Assembly (NCBI GenBank): GCA_902767775.1
Contig: CACXIP010000019.1
Coordinates: forward strand, 1-57,974
Length of the DNA stretch: 57,974 nucleotides
Source: an uncultured Prevotellaceae bacterium
Lineage (GTDB): Bacteria; Bacteroidota; Bacteroidia; Bacteroidales; Bacteroidaceae
Direction of reading: 5' to 3'
Positions within the stretch are counted from its first letter, which is position 1; every line of letters begins with the position of its first letter. This document shows, in pieces, positions 43,531-50,333 of the stretch. The notes beneath the pieces are model-generated. The model was not told where the DNA came from, made no database searches, and saw nothing but the letters and a program-made list of their open reading frames with translations. The position numbers and the translations under genes were made by a program.

Positions 43531-44645
43531 AGGCTTTGACAGATATCTTGAACAGCCTCGACAAGTGCCTGCAGGTCGTCTTGCGTGGTGTGGTATGACA
43601 GGCTCACCCTCACGGTGCCCCAGGGGGCGGTGCCGAGTTGTTGGTGGATGAGGGGAGCGCAGTGCAGACCGGTCCTTGTGGTGATGCCGTATGCGTTTTG
43701 AAGGATATATCCCACATCGGCTGGCTTCAGTCCGTCGATGTTGAAACTGACGACAGGTCCCTGCGACTCTCTGCCATGATGGTCAGGGATGTATAGCCTT
43801 ACCTTAGGAAAGCCTTTCAGTTGGCTGATGAGCCATTGAGTCTGTGATTGCAATTGCCTGCAAATGGTCTCCACTCCTGTTTGCAGCACATATTCCACCC
43901 CTGCTTTGAGACCGGCGAGTCCGGGCATGTTGGGGGTGCCTACCTCGTATTCCCAGTCACCATCATCATATCGGATGATGCTGCTGTCGCGCCCAGTGCC
44001 TCCGAACATGGTGGGACGGAGGTGAATGCCTGGACGGATATAGAATCCTCCTGTGCCCTGAGGACCAAACAAGGCTTTATGCCCAGTGAAGGCGATGACA
44101 TCAACACCCCATTCCTCGGCATGGATGGGGATGCATCCGGCGCTTTGTGCGGCATCGAGCATCACCAAGAGATGATGCTGGTGGGCTTTTTGGCAGATGG
44201 TGGCGATGTCATGGATGGTGCCCGTGACATTGGAGCAGTGGGGGAGGCTGAGGAGTGCCTGGCTGCCATCTTGACTGGGGATAGCTGGATTTTCCAGATA
44301 ATCAAGATTTTCCAGATATTCTATAGGCTCTTGATGGTCCCGATTCTCGAGGGGGCGGAGCACGCTGTTGTGGTTGTCGGTGGTGACGAGGGCACGGCTG
44401 AAGGCCAGTCCGCCAATGAGGCGGTTGAGGGCATCGGTGGCTCCGCTGGTGAGGAAGATGCGGTCGGGGTAGCTCACATGGAGCAGGCTGGCAAGGTCTT
44501 TTCGCAGCAAAGCCAATATGTCATCACCCGCTGTGAGCGAACTGCGCAAGGCACTCGCGGGCGTGGCTTCCAGAACCTCAGCGACGGCTTTCACCACCGA
44601 CGGAGGTTTAGGGTAACTTGTGGCTGCGTTGTTGAGGTAGACCAT
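43527..44645 (-). CDS. Cysteine desulfurase-like class V aminotransferase
   Basis: A 372-residue PLP enzyme of the SufS/CsdA group, cytoplasmic. Visible are the N-terminal YLNNAATSYPKP, the PLP lysine in AFTGHKALFGPQGTGG, and the active-site Cys loop TRTGLHCAPLIHQQLGT, so a Cys persulfide could form. Such enzymes take sulfur (or selenium) from cysteine for Fe-S clusters or thiolation. Between the substrate-binding helices lies a repetitive stretch EYLENLDYLENPAI encoded by a degenerate 9-bp repeat (44285-44320). The gene starts 6 bp after the isomerase stop and overlaps the 98-residue gene by 4 bp, an unexpected place for such an enzyme. Confidence 0.88.
   Translation of the reverse strand: MVYLNNAATSYPKPPSVVKAVAEVLEATPASALRSSLTAGDDILALLRKDLASLLHVSYPDRIFLTSGATDALNRLIGGLAFSRALVTTDNHNSVLRPLENRDHQEPIEYLENLDYLENPAIPSQDGSQALLSLPHCSNVTGTIHDIATICQKAHQHHLLVMLDAAQSAGCIPIHAEEWGVDVIAFTGHKALFGPQGTGGFYIRPGIHLRPTMFGGTGRDSSIIRYDDGDWEYEVGTPNMPGLAGLKAGVEYVLQTGVETICRQLQSQTQWLISQLKGFPKVRLYIPDHHGRESQGPVVSFNIDGLKPADVGYILQNAYGITTRTGLHCAPLIHQQLGTAPWGTVRVSLSYHTTQDDLQALVEAVQDICQSL
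44285..44320. repeat. Degenerate 9-bp-period repeat inside the cysteine desulfurase-like gene
   Basis: Four plus-strand units CTGGATTTT, CCAGATAAT, CAAGATTTT, CCAGATATT parallel CCGGATTTT, CCGGATAAT, CCGGATATT at 187-213. Being a multiple of three it keeps the frame and encodes tripeptides LEN, LDY, LEN, PAI. Confidence 0.65.
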
Positions 44646-44651
44646 TGTCGC

Positions 44652-46019
44652 TTATTGATGCTCCATCACCTTGAAGCCCATGACCTCGGAAATCTGGTGC
44701 AGCATCTTGGTGTGGTCGCCGAAGACAAGCACCTGATGGTGCCCGAATCCTGCCAGTTGGTGCATGAACCCGCGGGCATCGTTCATCTTGATGTAATAAT
44801 ATGGTGAGCAATAGACGGCATCAAACTCAGAGCGAAGCACCTCACCGCGTTTCACACTCATCGTGTCTGCCATGGGATTGAACCGTCCGAGGGTGATGTA
44901 TTGCTCCTCATTCTCTGTGAAGTCCACCTGCAGCTTGCCGCCGAATCCCTGTCCCGTGAATGCCCAAAGTTTGTATTTCAGTGGCTTGCTGCCGTAACCG
45001 TTCATGCAGAGGGCGGGCACGGCATGGTGGATGCGCAGCAGGTCGTCGGTTTCCATGTTGGGATTGCCCATGAAGGCGGGCCGCATGGCGGCGGCTTGCA
45101 TGATGGTCATTGCCAGCAGCGCGTTGAGGTCTTCCTCACAGGCACTGGGATATCCCTCGTCCTTGAGCAGCGAGTGGCAGATGCATGGGGTGAACTTCCT
45201 GTTCTGGGGTATCTCGCTGGTGCAGAGTTCATGGCAGGCGGTAGAGAAGGCGTTGCAGTCGTATGCATCCATCATCCGCTTGGCGGCGAGGTAGTATTTG
45301 ATGTCGTTGATGAACCACTCCTTGCGCACCTTGGTCTCCAAAGCATTGCCCCAGATACGCTCTGCGATGGGAGAGGCCTCTTCATCTGTTACCTCGTCCA
45401 TGTATTTGAAAATGTCCTTGAAAGGCAGTTTGACGATTTCCATGCCGTAGCGGCTGCGGATGAGTTCGGGGTCGCGGATGACACTCTGCAAGCCGAAAGT
45501 AGGCATGCTGCCGTGGGTGAGTACCAACGCGCGGGTGTGGGCAACCACTTTGCGCACCCAAAGCACGTGTGCAATCTCGTTGAGGTCTTGGATGTCCATG
45601 CAGACAAATGCCTCCAATCCTATCGAACGGCAGTAGGCGGCGAAGTCGATGCCCTCGTTGCCGTTCTGCATGATGACGACGGGTTTGCGGTAGCGTTCCA
45701 GCTTGGGGATGCGCCAGTTCATACAGAGGAAGAAGTCCACTTGGTCGATGTCTTCCTCTATTTGTGCGTATACTTCGCGGCTCACCACGAATTTCTCGTC
45801 GTAACGGGCGTCGATGGCGGGCAGCAGGGTGATTTCTGGAGTGACTTTCTTTAATTCCTCTTTGGCTGCCTCAAAGGCGGCGGTGGCTGCGGCATTCTCT
45901 GCCTCGGGAGTCATGTCCTTGGCATATCCTGCACGACAGGGACCCTCCCAAAAGTGGGAATGGGTAAGGCATCCCACGATGGGGCGCACCACCAGTTTCT
46001 GTTCCATTGCTTTTTTCAT
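44652..46019 (-). CDS. L-fucose/L-arabinose isomerase superfamily protein
   Basis: A 455-residue cytoplasmic protein resembling the FucI/AraA fold: two alpha/beta N-terminal domains (TLLPAIDARYDEKFVVSREVYAQ, FFLCMNWRIPKLERYRKPVVIMQNGNEG) and a C-terminal beta-barrel domain (FGGKLQVDFTENEEQYITLGRFNPMADTM). Members interconvert aldoses and ketoses such as fucose/fuculose with a bound Mn2+. Likely ligands include Glu and His residues in MGNPNMETDD and RIHHAVPALCM, not verified. It is first in a six-gene operon ending with GH31 and a sugar symporter, so it may isomerise the sugar they release. Start could also be Met5. No clear TAnnTTTG box was found upstream. Confidence 0.75.
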   Translation of the reverse strand: MKKAMEQKLVVRPIVGCLTHSHFWEGPCRAGYAKDMTPEAENAAATAAFEAAKEELKKVTPEITLLPAIDARYDEKFVVSREVYAQIEEDIDQVDFFLCMNWRIPKLERYRKPVVIMQNGNEGIDFAAYCRSIGLEAFVCMDIQDLNEIAHVLWVRKVVAHTRALVLTHGSMPTFGLQSVIRDPELIRSRYGMEIVKLPFKDIFKYMDEVTDEEASPIAERIWGNALETKVRKEWFINDIKYYLAAKRMMDAYDCNAFSTACHELCTSEIPQNRKFTPCICHSLLKDEGYPSACEEDLNALLAMTIMQAAAMRPAFMGNPNMETDDLLRIHHAVPALCMNGYGSKPLKYKLWAFTGQGFGGKLQVDFTENEEQYITLGRFNPMADTMSVKRGEVLRSEFDAVYCSPYYYIKMNDARGFMHQLAGFGHHQVLVFGDHTKMLHQISEVMGFKVMEHQ

Positions 46020-46130
46020 GTCTTTGGGAATTTGTTTTAGTTGGATGTTTCTTTTTCCTTTGACGTTTAAAGCATGCCTGATGTACCCAATTTCGGGAGC
46101 GTATCTACTGGTTGTTGAGGAATGTAAAAC

Positions 46131-46165
46131 AAAAAACTGAAGGGTGCATCGCTGCAGCCTCCAGT
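46131..46165 (-). terminator. Terminator after the small secreted protein gene
   Basis: On the minus strand ACTGGAGG (46165-46158) pairs with CCTTCAGT (46143-46136), one G-U; an inner TGCA/TGCA stem with loop GCGA continues it, followed by six T residues. It separates this gene from the isomerase operon. Confidence 0.7.
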
Positions 46166-46241
46166 CGCCCCAGGGTTTGAACCTTTATGATATTTGATAA
46201 ACCTTAGTAAATGTTATAACTACTTGTTGCAGAATGAGTTC

Positions 46242-46739
46242 TTATTTGAACATGTTTTGTTTGATCATTTGTTGGATGTCGGCGGGCGTATCTTTCATCC
46301 TGCAACAGTCCAGGATGTATTTCACCAGCTTCTCGGGCATGGCTGTCTGTTTCTTCCAGATGTCATGGCGCTTGTTCCACTTACCTTTAAAAGTGTTCTT
46401 GTCCACCAACACCATACTGCCTGGTTCGGTGCTGCGTCCCATCTCACTATAGACACCATTCTTGAAGGAATAGGTGCCGTATTCGTGGGGCATCACCACA
46501 CATTTCCCTTCTTTGTTCATGGCAATCTCAGCACAGGCATATTCACCGTTGGCGCCATAGTACTTGAATTGTGCATAACCTGTCCCTTTGCCACAGACGA
46601 TTTTCTTCTCTCCCTCCCATTGCATCGACTCCATGAGCCATACGCCTACCAATTCCTTGTCGGATACTTTCGTGCCTTGGGCCATCAACGTGGTTGCTGT
46701 CATCAGCATGGCAACCATCATCATCATTTTCTTTGTCAT
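46242..46739 (-). CDS. Small secreted protein, DUF4488-like
   Basis: A 165-residue exported protein with signal peptide MTKKMMMMVAMLMTATTLMA (1-20). The mature part has a lipocalin-like beta pattern: DKELVGVWLMESMQWEGEKK, YAQFKYYGANGEYACAEIA, HEYGTYSFKNGVYSEMG, and a helical end rich in Lys/Cys. Similar short proteins are annotated DUF4488 in Bacteroidales; the match is by pattern. The frame is open from 46880, but the -7 box (46791-46798) puts the transcript start near 46785, so 46739 is the best start. It has its own promoter, just after the regulator gene. Function unknown. Confidence 0.7.
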   Translation of the reverse strand: MTKKMMMMVAMLMTATTLMAQGTKVSDKELVGVWLMESMQWEGEKKIVCGKGTGYAQFKYYGANGEYACAEIAMNKEGKCVVMPHEYGTYSFKNGVYSEMGRSTEPGSMVLVDKNTFKGKWNKRHDIWKKQTAMPEKLVKYILDCCRMKDTPADIQQMIKQNMFK

Positions 46740-46790
46740 CTTCTTTAGGTTTTTTAGATTAGTAAATTGGTTGAATAACTTTTTCATCGG

Positions 46791-46798
46791 CAAAGGTA
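46791..46798 (-). promoter_or_regulatory. -7 promoter box (TACCTTTG, minus strand) of the small secreted protein gene
   Basis: Reverse complement of 46791-46798 is TACCTTTG, ~52 bases before the chosen start at 46739. Confidence 0.6.
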
Positions 46799-46883
46799 AA
46801 TGCTTTCTGAGATTTGTCAATAGAATGGGGTTGGCATCTGCTTTGCATTTCACAGAAGGGGGGATGCCAACAGTTTGCAATAG

Positions 46884-47903
46884 TTAAACCCCGATGGAAA
46901 GGATGAATTCATCCCATTCCCGAGCACCACCTTTTCTGCCGAATACCTTTTTGAACAACCGACTGCGTACGCTGCTGATGGTGCTGATGTCACGCACCAG
47001 TACAGAAGCGATGCTGGATGGTGGGATGCGGAGTTTGGTGAGGACGCAGACTTGATATTCCAGGTCAGACATCTCGTAGAGGTTGCGTAGTTGACCGCTG
47101 AAACCAGGGTACACTTTTCTGAGCAGTTCCTCAATCCCGTCCCATTCCTCTTCTTTCAACCTTTGTCCGCTGGCTAAACGGTGTTGCAGCGTATGGTATT
47201 CGTCGGAGGCGAAGAATGTCGCCTCCACGGTCTCAATGGCTTTCCTGATGGGTTGTGGTCGTTCTTCGTGCTCCTCCTGGATTTGGAGCAGTTGTCTTTG
47301 CAGTCGTTGCCTGGCCTTTCTGTTGGTATAGGTGATTTGGGCAAAAACCAACATGAGCAGGGCTATGGCGAAGAACAACCAATGGATAAATGTGGCTTGT
47401 TGCCGTTCTTTCGCTGAGAGCACATAATGGCGGTTGTAGTCTGTTCTCCCACCTTGCAAATCTTGGGTGATGATGTTGTGTATCTCATCCTCCCACTCTT
47501 GGGTATTGGCATCAGCCCTGTGCCAAGTATAGAGTGCCCCATAGCTTTGGATGACAATGGTGGTGTCGTCGACAACTGTCAGTGGCTTGGGGTTGTCGGC
47601 CTCTAAATAGAGTTTTTCGCCACCACCTTTGTCTATCAGTGTGATGCCGCATTGTGCACTTGGCTGTATGACCATTGCGGATGCGGTACGAATCAGTTGG
47701 CATTCCATCAAGGTGCTGTCGCCATCATAGATATGCAACCAGGTCATCCCGTTTTGGGGAAACGTGTCTGTTTTGCCTACGGGATATTCTACTTGCGAGA
47801 GAGTCCATCCGCCCTGCAGGGAGAATGGCCGCCTGTTGCTATTGGAGCATCCCAGCAACAACAGGCATGTTGTCAAAGTCAGAAATAATTGTTTCATTTT
47901 CAT
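46884..47903 (-). CDS. Membrane-anchored lipoprotein-like transcription regulator
   Basis: A 339-residue protein. An N-terminal signal with LLLGC (Cys about 19) precedes a lipocalin/DUF4488-like beta domain outside the membrane (LQGGWTLSQVEYP, about 30-130), resembling the start of the next protein on the strand. A membrane segment (about 172-190, FIHWLFFAIALLMLVFAQI), a coiled coil (RKARQRLQRQLLQIQEEHEE) and a C-terminal helix-turn-helix region (about 280-335, DLEYQVCVLTKLRIPPSSIASVLVRDISTISSVRSRLFKKVFG, split here only by function) follow. It could sense an envelope signal and bind DNA directly. Such one-piece regulators are known in Bacteroidetes. Probable targets: the adjacent small gene or GH43. 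Confidence 0.75.
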   Translation of the reverse strand: MKMKQLFLTLTTCLLLLGCSNSNRRPFSLQGGWTLSQVEYPVGKTDTFPQNGMTWLHIYDGDSTLMECQLIRTASAMVIQPSAQCGITLIDKGGGEKLYLEADNPKPLTVVDDTTIVIQSYGALYTWHRADANTQEWEDEIHNIITQDLQGGRTDYNRHYVLSAKERQQATFIHWLFFAIALLMLVFAQITYTNRKARQRLQRQLLQIQEEHEERPQPIRKAIETVEATFFASDEYHTLQHRLASGQRLKEEEWDGIEELLRKVYPGFSGQLRNLYEMSDLEYQVCVLTKLRIPPSSIASVLVRDISTISSVRSRLFKKVFGRKGGAREWDEFILSIGV

Positions 47904-47937
47904 GTTGCCAGTCCTTTTTATAACGAAAAGGACACGG

Positions 47938-47960
47938 CAAAATTATTGCAAACCTTGCAA
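47938..47960 (-). promoter_or_regulatory. -7 box (TAATTTTG) and TTGCAA direct repeat of the regulator gene
   Basis: Minus strand TAATTTTG at 47945-47938. Immediately upstream lies TTGCAA-N3-TTGCAA (47946-47960); each half is self-complementary, so the element is both direct and inverted. It covers the -33 region and may be an autoregulatory operator. Confidence 0.5.
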
Positions 47961-48025
47961 AACGGTGTAAATATGGGTTTGCATTTGGTTGGCAACTGAA
48001 AAATCACAAAAAAGCTATTCCTTTC

Positions 48026-49699
48026 TTACCTTGACAAGTATTTTTTCTTGTTTTTGATGTAGATGCCGTGGGTGGGAGGAGTGGAGCGGCGCACACCGGA
48101 AATGTCGAATACAGGAGAGGATGAATCGGTGGTGGTGACCTCTTGTATGCCAGTGGTATTGTGGTCGAATTTCCATGCGTCGAATTTTACATTGCTCGCC
48201 TCGGTGAAGACGAAGAATATGTTTTTCACACCTTGGAAAACACTCGGATCCACCTCAAATGTGTGTTCGGCGATACTTGTGGAGGAGAATTCAAATGTGG
48301 CTACCGTCTCGTATGAGACAGCCTGGAAGCGGATTTCCAGTTTTCCCTTGCCGCTCGCCTTGAGGGTGAAGAGTTTGGCTCCCTCACTGCCGAAGTCCAC
48401 ATTGCGCACCATTGTCCATGAGCCAGTCCTCATATTGACTTGCATGTTGCTCGAAGCATCGTTGCCTAAAGTGCTGACTGAGGTGACTCTCGTGATGTTG
48501 GTGAAATCCTCGTAGTTGACACCGCCTGAGGTGGCCATCGTCTCAGCCTGCTGCAGGTCATAGGGATTGAGGTTGTGGACAGCACTCGGACCTTTTTTGG
48601 TCATGGTGATTTGTTGGATGGTCTGTGTGCTTTCGTTCACGTTTGCTTTTTCCACACCGATGGAACGAAAACCTGAGGCTCCCGTATTCATGTCCTGCTC
48701 GAGCATTGATGAGTGGAAAAACAAGTAGTAGTCATTGCCAAATTTCTGAAGGTGGGTATGGTTGTTGCCCCATCCGAAACCGAAATTGCCTTCGTTGGGC
48801 ACATATTCTCCTCTGTACTCCCATGCATCGGGGTCCAACGGGTTGTCGGTCACCATATAGCACATGCTGCACGACGAGGGTGCCTTGTTGTTGCCGCGCT
48901 TGGCGTATTTGCTCCAGTCATTGCGGTCCGACCATGAGGTGTTGTAGGTATAGACAAACCTGCCGTTCATCATGTTGAGCTCACTGGCCTCAAACAGATA
49001 TGGGGCAGGGAGATTGACTGCCTTTCCATCGAGTGCTGTCATGCTCTCCTTGAGTTTGGCGATGCGGGAGTTGCCGGGCATCAGTTTGGTGCCTTGGCTG
49101 TTGGGGTCGCCGCCACCGAAGGCAATCCAGCCGACACCATTGTCGTCAATCACTACGCCGGGGTCGAAAATCCAGTTGCAGGGGCTGACACCAGGCGTGT
49201 CGCCGTCGATGAGCGGCTTGCTCAGAGGCGACCGCCACGGACCGATGGGAGTGTCGGCTCTCAGCATGCCCACGCTGCCGCCGCTGTTGGCGAAATAGAG
49301 AAAGAACTCATTTTTGCCTTGTTTGTTCACACGCCAGGTCACTGATGGTGCCCAGGAGGCGGCAAAACGCCATCCCCAACTGCTGCAGAGCTTGGCAACA
49401 TCGATGGTGCCGTGGAAGGTCCAGTTGACCATGTCGTCGGATGAGAAGACGACCAATGATTTGATGGCTCCATAGTCGTTGCTCCCCTTTTTGCCATTTT
49501 TGATAAACTGCTGGTGGTCGTTGCTTCCGTAAACATACACCCTGCCCTCAAACTCCAATGCCGTGGGGTCGGCACAGAACACACATGAACTGATGGGGTT
49601 GCTGTGATATGCTGATTTGTAGTTCTTGGCAGTACTTTGTGCTGTCACTTGGATGCCAACGGAGAGCACCACTACTGAGGTCAATAATCTCAATTTCAT
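48026..49699 (-). CDS. Glycoside hydrolase family 43 enzyme with CBM6 and C-terminal tail
   Basis: A 557-residue secreted enzyme with a signal peptide (about 1-20, ending TAQS). The GH43 domain (about 30-330) has Asp in FCADPTALEFEGRVYVYGS, Asp in NWIFDPGVVIDDNG, and Glu in PYLFEASELNMMNGRFVYTY. A CBM6-like beta-sandwich follows (about 385-515, VNYEDFTNITRV to FDAWKFDHN). The pair GH43-CBM6 is common in arabinoxylan arabinofuranosidases and xylosidases. The last ~30 residues (PVFDISGVRRSTPPTHGIYI, then a Lys/Arg-rich end) resemble tails common on secreted Prevotella proteins. It has its own promoter at 49722-49729. Confidence 0.9.
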   Translation of the reverse strand: MKLRLLTSVVVLSVGIQVTAQSTAKNYKSAYHSNPISSCVFCADPTALEFEGRVYVYGSNDHQQFIKNGKKGSNDYGAIKSLVVFSSDDMVNWTFHGTIDVAKLCSSWGWRFAASWAPSVTWRVNKQGKNEFFLYFANSGGSVGMLRADTPIGPWRSPLSKPLIDGDTPGVSPCNWIFDPGVVIDDNGVGWIAFGGGDPNSQGTKLMPGNSRIAKLKESMTALDGKAVNLPAPYLFEASELNMMNGRFVYTYNTSWSDRNDWSKYAKRGNNKAPSSCSMCYMVTDNPLDPDAWEYRGEYVPNEGNFGFGWGNNHTHLQKFGNDYYLFFHSSMLEQDMNTGASGFRSIGVEKANVNESTQTIQQITMTKKGPSAVHNLNPYDLQQAETMATSGGVNYEDFTNITRVTSVSTLGNDASSNMQVNMRTGSWTMVRNVDFGSEGAKLFTLKASGKGKLEIRFQAVSYETVATFEFSSTSIAEHTFEVDPSVFQGVKNIFFVFTEASNVKFDAWKFDHNTTGIQEVTTTDSSSPVFDISGVRRSTPPTHGIYIKNKKKYLSR

Positions 49700-49721
49700 G
49701 ATAGTCTGGTTTTAGTTGGTG

Positions 49722-49729
49722 CAAAGGTA
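49722..49729 (-). promoter_or_regulatory. -7 promoter box (TACCTTTG, minus strand) of the third GH43
   Basis: Reverse complement of 49722-49729 is TACCTTTG, 23 bases before the start codon at 49699. Confidence 0.6.
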
Positions 49730-49877
49730 GTGCAAGGCGGAGACAATACAAAATAAAACACTTTATATTTTTGTGAAACCTAATCCTGATTTCAGACTAA
49801 AACAGCAAAGTAACTATTTTTCTCATTCATCAATTAAAAAATGACAACAAATAGTTTGTGTTGTTCCTTATTTTTTA

Positions 49878-49885
49878 TACTTTTG
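49878..49885 (+). promoter_or_regulatory. -7 promoter box (TACTTTTG) of the small membrane protein gene
   Basis: TACTTTTG, with TTG 17 bases upstream (49861-49863), precedes the ATG at 49948 by ~62 bases. A further TATTTTTG at 49766-49773 is an alternative. Confidence 0.55.
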
Positions 49886-49947
49886 CAAAGGAAATACAAC
49901 TATTCGAATTGATTGATTAGGAAAAAATAGACCAAATTATTATTGAT

Positions 49948-50301
49948 ATGCAACTCATCGTGCTTATTGTTGTTGCTGTCCTCATTCTGGGAGGTATTGT
50001 TTACGTTATCCTGCAGAACAGACGTCAGAAAGCCCTGGCCCAGCAATGCGCCAAGGAGGTGCAGCGGTTCAATGAGAAGTTGGAGCAACTTTCCAACTCG
50101 TCGCATTTCTTCACTGATGATGAGTTGAAGCAACTCAAGAAGGAGTTCAACCCTGTGCTTGATGTTGTCAATGAATTGTATGATAGTTCTCTTATCTCCA
50201 ATGATTATCTTGATGATTTGGGACTGCACGACTTCATTGAGAAGAGGAGAATTCTCAATCATATCCAACTCAACAACAACAGGGCTTACAAAGGAGAGTA
50301 A
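49948..50301 (+). CDS. Small membrane-anchored coiled-coil protein
   Basis: A 117-residue protein: one N-terminal membrane segment (MQLIVLIVVAVLILGGIVYVI, split as residues 2-20 hydrophobic) and a helical, charged cytoplasmic part (FNEKLEQLSNSSHFF, DDELKQLKKEFNPVLDVVNELY, DYLDDLGLHDFIEKRRILNH). It faintly resembles the N-terminal region that precedes UvrD-like helicases in some Bacteroidetes, so it might be a remnant or a free-standing version; low confidence. The opposite-strand frame of 140 residues is a shadow: this one has a promoter, signal-like segment and sensible composition. It is convergent with GH78, 24 bp away. Confidence 0.65.
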   Translation: MQLIVLIVVAVLILGGIVYVILQNRRQKALAQQCAKEVQRFNEKLEQLSNSSHFFTDDELKQLKKEFNPVLDVVNELYDSSLISNDYLDDLGLHDFIEKRRILNHIQLNNNRAYKGE

Positions 50302-50318
50302 GCACGACTTTTCATTCT

Positions 50319-50333
50319 TCAATTTTCAATTGA
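50319..50333. repeat. 15-bp inverted repeat TCAATT-TTC-AATTGA, copy 2
   Basis: Identical to 37920-37934 and likewise covering the stop codon of a minus-strand gene (GH78). Confidence 0.5.

Noticed and set aside
43848-44807. 319-residue plus-strand frame
   Set aside because: Antisense to the cysteine desulfurase-like gene and the end of the isomerase gene.
46160-46200. tRNA-like GGGTTTGAACC segment
   Set aside because: No acceptor, D or anticodon arms around it; the bases on one side belong to a terminator hairpin.
49900-50322. 140-residue minus-strand frame
   Set aside because: Antisense to the small membrane protein gene, which has promoter, membrane segment and coiled coil.
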